This document shows, piece by piece, positions 37,573 through 47,598 of a stretch of DNA of 64,000 nucleotides (positions are counted from its first letter, which is position 1; each line of letters opens with the position of its first letter). The DNA comes from Burkholderiales bacterium C2 (GTDB lineage Bacteria; Pseudomonadota; Gammaproteobacteria; Burkholderiales; Burkholderiaceae_C). The position numbers and the translations under genes were made by a program. The stretch covers positions 186,001 through 250,000 of the forward strand of contig SCOI01000005.1 of NCBI GenBank assembly GCA_005503085.1, given 5' to 3'. Under the pieces are notes generated by a model. The model was given only the letters and a program-made list of their open reading frames with translations, had not been told where the DNA came from and did not search any database.

Positions 37573-37622
37573 AGATGTCTCCGGAACGCAATCAGCTTGA
37601 AAAAGAATCATGACTGACGTAG

Positions 37623-37639
37623 AGCAAAAAACAGGCCAA
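37623..37639 (-). promoter_or_regulatory. Sigma-54 (-24/-12) promoter for the PEP-CTERM gene
   Basis: Read on the minus strand, TTGGCCTGTTTTTTGCT matches the RpoN consensus YTGGCACGRNNNTTGCW at 11 of 14 specified positions, with the invariant GG and GC exactly 10 bases apart. It lies about 50 bases upstream of the ATG at 37572, leaving a leader of roughly 40 bases with a GGAG ribosome site. PEP-CTERM genes are known to be controlled by RpoN with PrsK/PrsR in floc-forming betaproteobacteria. Two CTGTCAAA copies upstream (37712-37719 and 37656-37663) could be activator contacts; that is speculative. Confidence 0.72.
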
Positions 37640-37731
37640 GCACACGATTCTGAGGTTTGACAGGCACTTAGCGTCGATGCCTGGGTTTCCCATGGCAAGA
37701 ATGTAAGCTTTTTTGACAGTCAAGTGCCCCC

Positions 37732-40611
37732 TCATTTGAGGGTTTGGAGCAGCGGCAGGGCTGCGGCGCGGATGTCGGCCGCGAGCGAGCCCTTGAGCGC
37801 CATCTGGAGCTCCTCACGGGCTTCTGCTTTTCGACCCAGCGCGGCAAGCACCACGCCCAAGTGGTAGCGGATCTCGGGGTTGTCCGGCTCGCGCAGACGG
37901 GCATCCCGCAGCAGCTGAAGCGCCCGCTCGTTCTGCCCGAGGCGGTGATAGGCCCAACCGGCCGTGTCAATGACCAGCGGATTGCGGGGCGCTTGCTGCA
38001 GCGCCGCTTCGGCGGTCTTGACCGCTGCCGCCGGCTGATCCAGGCGCAACTGCACATTGGCCAGGTTGTTCAAGACTTCTGCGTCTTCGGGCCTCAATTT
38101 CAAGGCCGCCTCATAAGACCGTTGCGCTGCAGCAAAGTCGCCGGTGCGCGCCTGGGCATCGCCCAGTGCCTTGCGCACGACCAGGTCCCCGGGCTTGCTT
38201 TTCAGCCATTGCTCGGCGAGCTGGATCGCGGGTTTGCCGCCATCCTGTGCCGCGAGCACACGGAACAGCCGCAGCAGATGGGTGCTATTGGGCTGGAGCT
38301 CCAGGGCGCGACGCAAGGATTCCTGTGCCGGGCCGGGCTGCTCGCGGGCCATATGAATGTCGGCCATCAGGTTGTGACCGATCGCCGCCCGGGGCTGCAG
38401 TTGCAGGACCTGGCGGGCGCTCTTTTCCGCTTTGACGAGATCTCCTCGCAGCAATTCGGCGCTGGAGTTCATGGCCAGCGCCCGCGTCGACTGAGGCTCG
38501 GTAGACAGCACTTTCTCCAGCGTGTAGACGGCAGCATTGGGGTCGTTGGCCGTCATTTGCAGCTCGGCCACGCTCAAGAGCAGGCCGCTATCGAAGCCGG
38601 CCTTGCGCGCGGCCGTCGTCAGGGTGCTGCGCATGCCGGGAATATCGCCGCCCAGGAACTGAGCCTGGGCGTAGGCGTTCAGGGCCTTGACGTCGTCGGG
38701 CGTGCGACCCAGCAGGCGCTTGGCGGCCGCCAAGGCGGCTGCGGCATCACCGGCCCGCAGATGCCAGGCGACCAGCGCGTGCTGGGCCTTCAAGGCGCCG
38801 GGGCCATTGCCCTCGACCGACCGCTCCAGCCAGCGCAAGGCGTCTTCGGGCTGGCGCCTCAGTTCCGACAGGGTTGCCATCTCGAAGAGCACGTCGGCAT
38901 TGCGCTCATCGGCCTTCAGCAAGGTCTTGAGTTGTGCGTCAGCCTCGGTTAACTTGCCCGAGGCCAGCTCCACCCGTGCCAGCCCCAATCTCGGCTCCAG
39001 AAGCTCCGCGTCCAAGCTCAGGGCCTTCTGATAGGCGGTGCGTGCGCCGGCAAAGTCACCGGCGCGCTGCTTGGCGATGCCCGACAGCGTCCAGACGCTG
39101 GGGTTCTTCGGGTGGTGCTTGACCAATTGGTCGGCGATCTGGCCCGCCTTCTTGAATTGCCTGCTGCCCAGATGGCGACTGACCAGTGCCATGCCGGCTT
39201 GCAACTGGCGTGGATCCTTCTTCAATGCGGCTTCGAGTTCGGCAAGGCCGCTGGCCGTTTGGCCGCTCTGCAGCAGTCCCAGGCCCAAGACGGTCCTGAA
39301 CTCGGCCGAATCGTTGCCACGCAGGGCGTCCTGCATCATCGAGGTCGCCTTGGCATGGCGCCCTTGTGAAACCAGCACCGAGGCATACATGGCCAGGGCC
39401 TGACTGTCGGCAGGTTGGGCACGCAGATAGGGCTCCAGCACCTCGGCAGCACGCTCGGGCTTGTTCTCGTCGATATAGATCTGTGCCAGCAGCTTGACCA
39501 GCGGGCTAGGCCCCATCGCCCGGTGTGCAGCCTCCAGATAGGGCAGGGCCTTCAGATACTCGTTGAGCGCGAAGTGCGCCAGCCCATTGAGCATCAGGAT
39601 CTGCGGGCGGTAGCGGATGAATTCGATCGGCACCGGGTCGAGCAGTGAGGTGACACGGTTGAGGGCGGCGTTGGATGCGGCGATATCGCCGCTGCTGCGT
39701 GCCAGCAGGGCCTTCAGGTAGACGCCGCGCGGATCCTCGGGCGCCAGTTCCAGCAGCTTGCCCAGATCGATGGCCGCTTCCTTGCGACGGCCCTGGTCGA
39801 TCTGCACGCCAACCCGTGCCAGGCGGGCATCGATGTGCGCGGCGTCGACCCGCAGTGCCTGGTCGTACGCTGCCATGGCAGCCGCGATATCTCCGCGAGC
39901 GTGGAAAACCGTGCCTTTCTGATAGTGTGCTTCGGCCGAATTGGGCCCCAGGCGCACGGCGCCCTCGGCCACTTTCAGGGCTTCATCGAGTTGCCGCGCC
40001 CGCACGCGCAGCGGCACCTCCAGCAACCAGACCTCGAGATTGTTCCGGTCGATGCCGCGCGCCTCTTCCAGCACCATGAAAGCGGCGCGGATATCACCCC
40101 GGTCGGCATGGGCCGAGGCGTATTGCAGGAGCATTCTCTGCCGCAGTGCCGGAGGCAGGCCGTCAGGCTTGAGTTCGGTTCGCTCCAGCACCTGGCCAGG
40201 CTTGCCTTGGGCCGCCAGCGATTGAGCCAGTGCCAGGGCGATTTCGCTGCGGTCCACACCCAGGCGCAAGGCCTCGCCGAAGGCGATCTCGGCGCCGGCC
40301 GCATCGCCGTTGGCCAGCAAAGCCCGCCCCAGCAGCACCTGCACCGGCAGCAGATTCTTGTCCTGCTGCAAGGCATTCTTCAGCTGGATGATGGCGCCGG
40401 CCATGTCCTTGCGCTGGTAGCGGCTCAGGGCATCTTCGTAGAAGGCGGCAGCTTTGCCAGCGTTGGCCAGGCAGGATTGGGAAACCAGACTCAGACCTGC
40501 AAGCAGCAGGCCGGCAAGTCGGCGCTGCGGCCATCGCTGACTGGAGCGGGACCGGGTCTGACTGGCACAAGGCATGGGGGCAATCGTTGGCTGACGCATC
40601 GTGGTAATCAT
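37732..40611 (-). CDS. prsT: PEP-CTERM system TPR-repeat protein PrsT
   Basis: A 959-residue protein built almost entirely of tetratricopeptide-type helical repeats, matching PrsT, the large TPR protein of exosortase/exopolysaccharide systems. The start is uncertain: ATG 40611 (GGCGGA upstream) and several later ATGs are in frame, as is a TTG at 40623. The N-terminus has a hydrophobic signal (LAGLLLAGLSLVSQSC) whose Cys lies in an imperfect lipobox, consistent with the described lipoprotein but not certain. The first repeat starts at AAAFYEDALSRYQRKDMAGAI. Role inferred: scaffold for export of polysaccharide or PEP-CTERM proteins. Upstream neighbour is a retropepsin-like gene, 52 bases away; the XDP1-like substrate gene follows. 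Confidence 0.85.
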   Translation of the reverse strand: MITTMRQPTIAPMPCASQTRSRSSQRWPQRRLAGLLLAGLSLVSQSCLANAGKAAAFYEDALSRYQRKDMAGAIIQLKNALQQDKNLLPVQVLLGRALLANGDAAGAEIAFGEALRLGVDRSEIALALAQSLAAQGKPGQVLERTELKPDGLPPALRQRMLLQYASAHADRGDIRAAFMVLEEARGIDRNNLEVWLLEVPLRVRARQLDEALKVAEGAVRLGPNSAEAHYQKGTVFHARGDIAAAMAAYDQALRVDAAHIDARLARVGVQIDQGRRKEAAIDLGKLLELAPEDPRGVYLKALLARSSGDIAASNAALNRVTSLLDPVPIEFIRYRPQILMLNGLAHFALNEYLKALPYLEAAHRAMGPSPLVKLLAQIYIDENKPERAAEVLEPYLRAQPADSQALAMYASVLVSQGRHAKATSMMQDALRGNDSAEFRTVLGLGLLQSGQTASGLAELEAALKKDPRQLQAGMALVSRHLGSRQFKKAGQIADQLVKHHPKNPSVWTLSGIAKQRAGDFAGARTAYQKALSLDAELLEPRLGLARVELASGKLTEADAQLKTLLKADERNADVLFEMATLSELRRQPEDALRWLERSVEGNGPGALKAQHALVAWHLRAGDAAAALAAAKRLLGRTPDDVKALNAYAQAQFLGGDIPGMRSTLTTAARKAGFDSGLLLSVAELQMTANDPNAAVYTLEKVLSTEPQSTRALAMNSSAELLRGDLVKAEKSARQVLQLQPRAAIGHNLMADIHMAREQPGPAQESLRRALELQPNSTHLLRLFRVLAAQDGGKPAIQLAEQWLKSKPGDLVVRKALGDAQARTGDFAAAQRSYEAALKLRPEDAEVLNNLANVQLRLDQPAAAVKTAEAALQQAPRNPLVIDTAGWAYHRLGQNERALQLLRDARLREPDNPEIRYHLGVVLAALGRKAEAREELQMALKGSLAADIRAAALPLLQTLK

Positions 40612-40663
40612 ACGTTCCGCCAATGCCTCGCCCGCCTGATCCCACCCGCAGGCGAGGGGGCCC

Positions 40664-41314
40664 TCAGTAACGCAACTCCAGCGTCATGACATCATTCTCC
40701 CTGCGCATCTGAAAGCGCGTCAGAAAGCTGTTGCCCAGCAGCACATGGCTCATCTGGCCGGGCAGGATGATGGCGTCGACATTGCGCACCTCGACCTCGC
40801 CGACGCGCACCGAGGCGAGTTGCAGCAGATGGGCCGGCACCGTGCCGTTGGCGGTCTGGGTCATCACGCGGCGGCCTTCGCGGAACTTCAGGCCCATGCG
40901 TTCGGCCTCGCTCTGGGCGATCGCAACATTGGTGGCGCCGGTATCGACCAGGAACTGCGTGGCCTGGCCGTTGATGCTGCCTTGGGCGACGAAATGCCCA
41001 CCGGGCCCCGAGGCCAGCACGATCTGCCGGCCCGCGCCCGTGGCGGCCTTGCCGTCACCGATGCGGCCCGGCGACGCGCCCAGCACCAGGGTCTGGCGCC
41101 GGCCGCCGAACTCGACGGTGGCGCGACCGTCCTCCAGCGCCAGCAGCTTGACGCCGCGCACGCTCTGGCCCAGCGCCACGGTGCGCGCCTCGCCGTCGAT
41201 CAGCAGCAGGGCCGATTGGGCGCCCAGGCTGCCGTTGAAGCTGACGCTCTGGCCCCAGGCCGCACCGACCATCAGCACCAGGGCGAACAGGGCGGCGGCG
41301 CGGGGCGGCGGCAC
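40664..41314 (-). CDS. Retropepsin-like aspartic protease (TIGR02281 type, clan AA)
   Basis: A 216-residue exported protein with a signal peptide (about 1-21, cleavage after GAAWG). The single aspartic-protease half is at about 105-216, with the active site FLVDTGATNVAI (about 121-132) and the second conserved LLGNSFL motif at about 193-199. It must dimerise to form a full active site, like retroviral proteases. The N-terminal region (22-90) has a small beta domain with repeated VxLG patterns. It lies 4 bases downstream of yajQ and is probably cotranscribed. Substrate unknown; envelope location inferred from the signal peptide. Confidence 0.82.
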   Translation of the reverse strand: MPPPRAAALFALVLMVGAAWGQSVSFNGSLGAQSALLLIDGEARTVALGQSVRGVKLLALEDGRATVEFGGRRQTLVLGASPGRIGDGKAATGAGRQIVLASGPGGHFVAQGSINGQATQFLVDTGATNVAIAQSEAERMGLKFREGRRVMTQTANGTVPAHLLQLASVRVGEVEVRNVDAIILPGQMSHVLLGNSFLTRFQMRRENDVMTLELRY

Positions 41315-41318
41315 GCGT

Positions 41319-41813
41319 TCAGTCCCGGAAGTTGTTGTAGGACAGCGGCGTGTCGGCCATGTCCTTCTTCAGCATCGCGATCGCGACCTGCAGATCGTCG
41401 CGGTTCTTGCCGGTGATGCGCACGGTGTCGCCCTGGATCGAGGCCTGCACCTTCAGCGCACTCTTCTTGACGGCGGCGACGATCTTCTTGGCCAGCTCGG
41501 ACTCGATGCCGTCCTTGATCTTGTAGACCTGCTTGACCTTGTCGCCGCCGAGCTTCTCGATCTTCTCGGCCTTGTCGAGGAAGCTGATGACCACATCCTG
41601 CTTGGTCAGCTTGGCGTAGAGCACGGCCTCGATCTGTTCGAGCTGGAACTCGCTGTCGCCAAAGGCCTGGATTTCCTTGTCCTTGTCCTTCAGTTCGATG
41701 CGGGCGCCGGTGCCCTTGAAGTCGAAGCGTGTCGCGATCTCCTTGGCGCTGTTGTCGACGCCATTCTTGATCTTGACCATATCGGGTTCGAGGACGGTAT
41801 CAAAGCTGGGCAT
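41319..41813 (-). CDS. yajQ: YajQ-family nucleotide/cyclic-di-GMP-binding protein
   Basis: A 164-residue cytoplasmic protein of the YajQ family. ATG 41813 gives the standard N-terminus [22 protein letters not shown] and the usual length of about 160. Conserved segments include [15 protein letters not shown] and [12 protein letters not shown]. In Xanthomonas and Pseudomonas, YajQ proteins bind cyclic di-GMP and influence transcription and virulence; in others they bind nucleic acids. This window also carries a diguanylate cyclase, but no direct link is shown. It is divergent from murB (64 bases between starts). Confidence 0.93.
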   Translation of the reverse strand: MPSFDTVLEPDMVKIKNGVDNSAKEIATRFDFKGTGARIELKDKDKEIQAFGDSEFQLEQIEAVLYAKLTKQDVVISFLDKAEKIEKLGGDKVKQVYKIKDGIESELAKKIVAAVKKSALKVQASIQGDTVRITGKNRDDLQVAIAMLKKDMADTPLSYNNFRD

Positions 41814-41877
41814 GTTTATTTGTCTGCTGTTGGGGTGAGGGGCCGGGTTCGGCCTCTCGATCGGTGAAAATTCTGCC

Positions 41878-42954
41878 ATGCAGGAACAAGCTGTAAATCC
41901 CCCTAACGGGCCGACCGCACCGGCATGGCTGCTGGAGCGCGACGTCAATCTGAAGCCTTACAACAGCTTCGGCCTGCCGGCTGTGGCCCGCCAGCTGGTG
42001 CGCATCCGCTCGGAAGCCGATGTGCGCCGCGTGGTGGACCACCCCAGCCTGGGCCGCTCGCCCAAGTTCGTGCTGGGCGGCGGCAGCAATATGGTGCTGA
42101 CGCGCGATATCGAGGCCGTGGTGCTGAAGATCGAGATTCCTGGTTTGCGCCTGCTGGAAGAACGGGATGATGCCTGGATTATCGAGGCTGGCGCCGGCGT
42201 GCCCTGGCATGAGCTGGTGCGCTGGTCGATCGAGCAGGGTTATCCGGGGCTTGAGAACCTGGCCCTGATCCCCGGCACGGTCGGCGCCGCGCCGGTCCAG
42301 AACATCGGCGCCTATGGCATCGAGCTGAAGGATCGCTTCGACAGCCTGGATGCGGTGGACCTGGTGACCGGCCGTGCCGTGCATCTGCCGGCCTCGGTCT
42401 GCCGCTTCGGCTACCGCGACAGCGTGTTCAAGCAAACCGGCTTTGGTGGCCTGGCCGGCAAAAGCGTCATCACCAAGGTCAGGCTGCGCTGCCCCAAACC
42501 CTGGCAGCCGCATATCGACTATCTGGATCTGCAGCGCAAGGTGGCCGAGACCGGCATCAGCGCGCCCAGCGCCCGCCAGATCTTCGACTGGGTCTGCGAG
42601 ATTCGCAGCGCCAAGCTGCCCGACCCGGCCCGCATCGGCAATGCCGGCAGCTTCTTCAAGAACCCGGTGGTCAGCGAGGAGCAGTGCCGCGACATCATCG
42701 GCCGCGACCCCGGCATCGTCCACTACCCGATGCCTGATGGCACGGTCAAGCTGGCGGCGGGCTGGCTGATCGACGCCTGTGGCTGGAAGGGCAAATCGGT
42801 CGGCGATGCGGCGGTCTACGAGCGCCAGGCCCTGGTGCTGGTCAATCGCGGCCAGGCGCGCGGGGCCGAGGTCGTGACGCTGGCGCGCGCGATCCAGGAG
42901 AGCGTTTACGGCCGCTTCGGCATCCGGCTGGAGCCGGAGCCCATCCTGCTTTGA
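41878..42954 (+). CDS. murB: UDP-N-acetylenolpyruvoylglucosamine reductase
   Basis: A 358-residue FAD enzyme that reduces UDP-GlcNAc-enolpyruvate to UDP-MurNAc in peptidoglycan synthesis. The FAD domain has LGGGSNMVL (about 62-71). The type I MurB pattern follows: [23 protein letters not shown] (about 121-143), then [10 protein letters not shown] (about 176-185). The substrate Ser and Glu region is [13 protein letters not shown] (about 253-265), with Ser as the proton donor. It converges with the hybrid kinase at 42956, leaving a single intervening base. Start ATG 41878; no strong ribosome site is visible. Confidence 0.97.
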   Translation: MQEQAVNPPNGPTAPAWLLERDVNLKPYNSFGLPAVARQLVRIRSEADVRRVVDHPSLGRSPKFVLGGGSNMVLTRDIEAVVLKIEIPGLRLLEERDDAWIIEAGAGVPWHELVRWSIEQGYPGLENLALIPGTVGAAPVQNIGAYGIELKDRFDSLDAVDLVTGRAVHLPASVCRFGYRDSVFKQTGFGGLAGKSVITKVRLRCPKPWQPHIDYLDLQRKVAETGISAPSARQIFDWVCEIRSAKLPDPARIGNAGSFFKNPVVSEEQCRDIIGRDPGIVHYPMPDGTVKLAAGWLIDACGWKGKSVGDAAVYERQALVLVNRGQARGAEVVTLARAIQESVYGRFGIRLEPEPILL

Positions 42955-42955
42955 T

Positions 42956-45142
42956 TCAGCCCAGGCCGCGCCGGGCACACAGCTCGGCGCTGCGCTGCAT
43001 GGCGCTCAGCAGGGCCTGAACCGCCCTCTGCAAGGCCGATGCATCGGCACTGCCCGACTTGGCCAGCAGCTCCAGCTCGCGCGCGGCCGCAGTCACGCTG
43101 ATCAGGCCCAGGCTGGCGCTGGCACCCTTCAAGGCATGGGCCTCCGCGCGCAGCAGGGCGACGTCCGCGCCGGCCGCCTGCAGGCGCTGCAGGCTGGCCG
43201 GCACCCCGCGCACAAAGGTCTGGTAGAGCGGCGCGATTTTGGTTGGCGGCAGGCTGCGGCGCAGCTCCAGCAGCACGCTGTCATCGAAGCCGGTGTCCGG
43301 TAGCGCCGGCGCTGTCGGCAGCGCGCGCGCCTCCTCGTCGAGCAGGGCGGCCAGCGCGGCGATGCCGACCGGCTTGGCCAGGAAGCCATCCATGCCGGCC
43401 TGCAGCGCGCGCTCGCGCGACTCCTCGAAGGCATCGGCCGACAGCGCGATGATGCGGGTGCGCGACTTCGACCCGGGCAGCTCACGCATCGCCCGGGCGG
43501 CCTGGTAGCCGTCCATCATCGGCATGTGCAGGTCCATCAGCACCAGATCGAAGTCGGCCGCCTTGAGCTGTTGCAGCGCATCGAAGCCGTTCTCACAGAA
43601 CACCGCCGCATGCCCCAGCCGCTCCAGCACCGCTTCGAGGAAGCTGCGATTAGTCAGATGGTCCTCGGCGACCAGGATGCGCAGCCGTCGTGCCAGCGCG
43701 GCCATGGCGGCCGGGGGCGGCGCGGGCGCCTCGGCCGCTGCCGGGCAGGGCGGCAGCGGCAGCCGGGCCGTGAACACCGATCCGCGGCCGGGTTCGCTGC
43801 GTACCTCGATATCGCCGCCCATGGCCCGGGCCAGATTGCGCGAGATCTCCAGGCCGAGGCCGGTGCCGCCGAAACGGCGCGAGCGCGTCTGATCGCCCTG
43901 GCTGAAGCGCTGAAACAGCTTGGCCTGGGTGGCGGCGTCCATGCCCAGGCCGGTATCGCTGACCTCGAAAACCAGGGCCTCGGCCGTGCTGCTGACGCGC
44001 AGGCCCACCCGGCCCCGCTCGGAGAACTTGATCGCATTGCTGAGCAGGTTCAACAGGATCTGGCGCAGCCGTGTCGGGTCGGCGCTGACCCAGGCCGGCA
44101 CCTCGGCGTCCAGGCGCAGGCTCAGATCCAGCCCCTTGGCGCTGGCCTGCGGCCACAGCAGTTCCTCCAGCTCCTGCACCAGCCGGGCCGGCTGCATCGC
44201 TTCGGGCTGTATCGTGATACCGCCGGCCTCCATCTTCGAGACATCGAGCACGTCGTTGAGGATGGCCAGCAGATGGCGGGCCGACTCGTGGGCGGCCTGC
44301 AGCTGCTCGCGCTGGGCGGGCTGCAGCTGGCCGTCCTGCAGCAGGCTCAGCATGCCCATGAGTCCATGCATCGGTGTGCGCAGCTCATGGCTCATATTGG
44401 CCAGGAAGATGCTCTTGGCGCGGCTGCCGGCCTCGGCCTCCTGGCGCGCCTGGCGCAGGGTCTCGGCCAGCGCTTCCTGCTCCCGGCCATGGCGGTCCAG
44501 GCTGCGGAACTGGCGGATCACGATCAGGGCCACGCCCAGCGACAGCAGGCATTGCAGCGCGGTCAGCCACAGGCTCAGGCTGCTTTGCGAGCGCACCATC
44601 TCATGGCGGCCGCTGACCTGGTTGGCCACATGGTGGGAGGCCGTCAGCGACAGCTCGCGGATCGCATCGGCCAGGCCGTCCATGCGATCAAGCAGCTGCT
44701 GCATGCTCGGCGCCTGCTGCTGGATCAGCGCCGCGTTCAGCGGCAGCGCGTCGGCCCATTGCACAAAGGCCTTGGTGCGCTCCAGGGTGCGCTGGTAGTC
44801 GGGGTTGGCGCTGAGCACCTTGGCCGCGTACTCGCCCTCGATCAGGCTGAGCCGGCTGACGAAGATCTCGTAGCGCTGCGCCGCCTGCTCGGCCGCCTCG
44901 GGGCTGCGGTCCTGCCGCGCCTGGGTCAGCGCCAGGCGCAGTTTCAGATACTCGACCTCGAACTGAAACAGGCTCCAGACAAGATAGTCGCCCTGGTAGC
45001 GGCTGGTGGTGTTGAGCAGTTCGAACTGGCGCGACTGCAGCAGGCCGACGGCGCCGAAGGCCATCACCAGCAGCACACCCATCGAGGCCAGCAGCAGGCG
45101 CAGCCGGCGCTGCCTGCGCGGGACGGTGGCGGCCGCGCTCAA
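42956..45142 (-). CDS. Hybrid sensor histidine kinase with receiver and Hpt domains
   Basis: A 728-residue membrane kinase. Two transmembrane helices (about 15-36 and about 190-208) flank a mostly helical periplasmic domain (about 40-185), like four-helix-bundle sensors. HisKA phosphoacceptor: [18 protein letters not shown] (about 250). HATPase boxes: [30 protein letters not shown]. The receiver (about 490-605) has [13 protein letters not shown] and FLAKPVG. The C-terminal Hpt domain has [13 protein letters not shown]. All four phosphorelay steps except the final regulator are present. Its start overlaps the upstream gene's stop (ATGA), so it is translated with the SUOX-fold protein at 45139, which may be its periplasmic sensory partner. 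Confidence 0.92.
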   Translation of the reverse strand: MSAAATVPRRQRRLRLLLASMGVLLVMAFGAVGLLQSRQFELLNTTSRYQGDYLVWSLFQFEVEYLKLRLALTQARQDRSPEAAEQAAQRYEIFVSRLSLIEGEYAAKVLSANPDYQRTLERTKAFVQWADALPLNAALIQQQAPSMQQLLDRMDGLADAIRELSLTASHHVANQVSGRHEMVRSQSSLSLWLTALQCLLSLGVALIVIRQFRSLDRHGREQEALAETLRQARQEAEAGSRAKSIFLANMSHELRTPMHGLMGMLSLLQDGQLQPAQREQLQAAHESARHLLAILNDVLDVSKMEAGGITIQPEAMQPARLVQELEELLWPQASAKGLDLSLRLDAEVPAWVSADPTRLRQILLNLLSNAIKFSERGRVGLRVSSTAEALVFEVSDTGLGMDAATQAKLFQRFSQGDQTRSRRFGGTGLGLEISRNLARAMGGDIEVRSEPGRGSVFTARLPLPPCPAAAEAPAPPPAAMAALARRLRILVAEDHLTNRSFLEAVLERLGHAAVFCENGFDALQQLKAADFDLVLMDLHMPMMDGYQAARAMRELPGSKSRTRIIALSADAFEESRERALQAGMDGFLAKPVGIAALAALLDEEARALPTAPALPDTGFDDSVLLELRRSLPPTKIAPLYQTFVRGVPASLQRLQAAGADVALLRAEAHALKGASASLGLISVTAAARELELLAKSGSADASALQRAVQALLSAMQRSAELCARRGLG

Positions 45143-45648
45143 CGGATTTCCAGCGCCTTGAGTTGCCAGGCGCAGCGGGCGTAGTAAATGCTCGTGCGCA
45201 GGCGGGGATCGCTGTCGAAGGGGTAGATGATGAACAGCGGGCCCTTGTCGCGCAGCGGCATCGGCCGGTCGTCCATTAGCAGCGCCAGCATCACATCATG
45301 CTGCCTGACGTCGTCCATCGGGATCGTCACCTTGTAGTCATTGATGGCGATGGCCTCGATGCTTTGGCCCTGGGCCCCGGCGGCGGCCAGCACCTCGCGC
45401 AGCAGCGGGCCGCTGAACTTGCGCGGGCCGGCATACCAGGGCGTCTTCTGCGTCAGGCTGTGCTGCGGAAAACCCTGCAGCCGTTTCATGTCGAACAGCG
45501 CACGCCCGTCCCGGTCGGGGCGGCCGAGCTTGCCGCCTATGCTCAGCAGCACCTTGTCCTCGGTGGTGGACTGGGCGGCGCCGGCGAACGCCGCAGCGGC
45601 GGCGCTACACAGCCAGGCGCGACGGCTCACAGAGATGGGGCAAGACAT
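45139..45648 (-). CDS. Small SUOX-fold (molybdopterin-oxidoreductase-like) exported protein without Mo-ligating Cys
   Basis: A 169-residue exported protein. ATG 45648 gives a Tat-like or Sec signal: [19 protein letters not shown] (about 9-27). The remainder resembles a short oxidoreductase molybdopterin-binding domain: [44 protein letters not shown] and [16 protein letters not shown]. In true sulfite-oxidase-family enzymes a Cys in the middle binds molybdenum. Here the only Cys are in the signal (3, 14) and near the C-terminus (YYARCAWQL). It is therefore probably a non-catalytic ligand-sensing relative. Its last 4 bases overlap the start of the hybrid kinase. Confidence 0.7.
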   Translation of the reverse strand: MSCPISVSRRAWLCSAAAAAFAGAAQSTTEDKVLLSIGGKLGRPDRDGRALFDMKRLQGFPQHSLTQKTPWYAGPRKFSGPLLREVLAAAGAQGQSIEAIAINDYKVTIPMDDVRQHDVMLALLMDDRPMPLRDKGPLFIIYPFDSDPRLRTSIYYARCAWQLKALEIR

Positions 45649-45888
45649 GGCACTCCAGTGCAGATCGGTGCAGATGTGGCGCCCGTGCGAGCCCGGGCCA
45701 TGGTTGTTGCGCTTCATAGGCGTTGCCCGGCATTCTATTGATGCGCGATGGCCGCGCCTGTTGGCACCCCCGCGAGTGGATGTGCCGTACCTCAGCGGCA
45801 CTGCTTGTCTACCGCTTGTCGCTCGGGTGACAAGCGCGCCGGCCCGGGCGCGACAAGATGCGCTCGACCCGCCGATGGAGACTTCCCG

Positions 45889-47592
45889 ATGACAGCCGCC
45901 GATCCGCCCGCGCCCCACACCCGCCAGCATCTGTCATGGCCCCGGCGCCTGCCCCGCCGGCTGGAGATTCCCCGGACCTCGCTCTGGTTCAATCTGGAGG
46001 TGGCGGCGACCCGCTACCCCGACAAGGCCGCGACCCTCTTCTGCGGTCGCTCGATGACTTATGCCGAGCTCAGGCGCCAGGCCGAGGCGCTGGCCGGCTG
46101 GCTGCAGGCCCAGGGTGTGGGCAAAGGCGACCGCGTCGCGCTGTTCATGCAGAACTGCCCGCAGTTCCTGATCGCGTTCTACGCGATCAACCGCGCCGAT
46201 GCGGTGGTCGTGCCGGTCAATCCGATGAACCGGGCCGAGGAGTTCGGCCACTACATCAGCGACCCTGAGACCCGGGTCGTGATCTGCAGCGCCGATCTGG
46301 CTGCCGTGGTCGATGCGGCCAACACCGCCTTGCCGCCGGAGCGGCGCCTGGAGGCCCTGCTGGTGACTCGCTATGCCGAGGCCTTGCCCGAGGCCGGTGT
46401 CGACGCCGAACTGGCGCTGGCCCCGGCCCTGCAGCAATGGCTGATGGCTGACCCGACCCCGCCTGCCGGCGCGACGCGCTGGACCGAGGCGCTGGCGGCC
46501 GGCCTGGTGCCGGGGCCGCACAGCGCCGGCCCCGACGACCTGGCCCTGCTGCCCTACACCTCGGGCACGACCGGCCTGCCCAAGGGCTGCATGCACAGCA
46601 ACCGCACGCTGATGGCCAATGCCTGCGGCGGCGGGCTCTGGGGCTATGCCTCGCCCGAGTCGGTGGGCCTGGCCGTGGTGCCGATGTTCCACATCACCGG
46701 CCTGCTGTACGGCGTGCTGGGCCCGATCTATCAGGGCATGAGCCTGGTGATCATGCCGCGCTGGGACCGTGAGCTGGCCGGGCGGCTGATCTCGCGCCAC
46801 CAGGTCACGCACTGGACCTGCATCCCGACCATGATCATCGATCTGTTCGGCAGCCCCAATTACCAGAGCTTCGATCTCACCAGCCTGGTCTATCTGAGCG
46901 GCGGTGGAGCGGCGATGCCGCAGGCGGTGGCCGAGCGGCTGCGCGACGAGTTCGGCCTGACCTTTGCCGAAGGCTACGGCCTGACCGAGACCGCCGCGCC
47001 CACCCATGCCAACCCGCCCGAGCGGGCCAAGCTGCAATGCCTGGGCATTCCGATCTTCGGTGTCGATTCGCGGGTGGTGGATCCGGTGACGCTGGATGAG
47101 ATGCCTCTCGGCGAGGTCGGCGAGATCATCAGCCACGGGCCTATGGTGTTCAAGGGCTATTGGCGCCAGCCCGAGGCGACGGCGGCGGCCTTTGTCGAGA
47201 TCGACGGCAAGCGCTTCTTTCGCACCGGCGATCTGGGCCGCATGGACGAGGAGGGCTATTTCTTCATCACCGACCGGCTCAAGCGCATGATCAACGCCAG
47301 CGGTTACAAGGTCTGGCCCTCCGAGGTCGAGATGCTGCTCTACAAGCACCCGGCCGTGCAGGAGGCCTGCATCATCGCGGCCCGCGACGCCTACCGCGGC
47401 GAGACCGTCAAGGCCGTGGTGGTGCTGCGCGCCGGCGCCGAGGGCACGACGGCCGAGGATCTCATCGGCTGGGCGCGCGAGCATATGGCGGCCTACAAGG
47501 TGCCGCGCCTGGTCGAGTTCGTCGCCAGCCTGCCCAAGTCCGGCTCGGGCAAGGTGATGTGGCGGCTGCTGCAGGAGCAGGAGCGGGCCTGA
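45889..47592 (+). CDS. Long-chain-fatty-acid / acyl-CoA synthetase (AMP-forming)
   Basis: A 567-residue adenylate-forming ligase. ATG 45889 with GATGGAG upstream. The AMP-binding P-loop is LLPYTSGTTGLPKG (about 220-233). FAEGYGLTETAAPTH (about 358-372) is the A5 motif. YFFITDRLKRMINASGYKVWPSEVE (about 459-483) covers A7/A8. The C-terminal catalytic Lys is in PKSGSGKVMWRLL. By family it activates a carboxylic acid with ATP and CoA. Its substrate could be medium/long-chain or aromatic. It is single, convergent with the DUF924 fusion gene (6-base gap). Confidence 0.9.
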   Translation: MTAADPPAPHTRQHLSWPRRLPRRLEIPRTSLWFNLEVAATRYPDKAATLFCGRSMTYAELRRQAEALAGWLQAQGVGKGDRVALFMQNCPQFLIAFYAINRADAVVVPVNPMNRAEEFGHYISDPETRVVICSADLAAVVDAANTALPPERRLEALLVTRYAEALPEAGVDAELALAPALQQWLMADPTPPAGATRWTEALAAGLVPGPHSAGPDDLALLPYTSGTTGLPKGCMHSNRTLMANACGGGLWGYASPESVGLAVVPMFHITGLLYGVLGPIYQGMSLVIMPRWDRELAGRLISRHQVTHWTCIPTMIIDLFGSPNYQSFDLTSLVYLSGGGAAMPQAVAERLRDEFGLTFAEGYGLTETAAPTHANPPERAKLQCLGIPIFGVDSRVVDPVTLDEMPLGEVGEIISHGPMVFKGYWRQPEATAAAFVEIDGKRFFRTGDLGRMDEEGYFFITDRLKRMINASGYKVWPSEVEMLLYKHPAVQEACIIAARDAYRGETVKAVVVLRAGAEGTTAEDLIGWAREHMAAYKVPRLVEFVASLPKSGSGKVMWRLLQEQERA

Positions 47593-47598
47593 GCGGGC

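Noticed and set aside
37712-37719. TTGACT-like hexamer near 37720 as a sigma-70 promoter for the PEP-CTERM gene
   Set aside because: No -10 hexamer lies at a normal 16-18 base spacing; TACATT is only 12 bases away. The sigma-54 site is far better.
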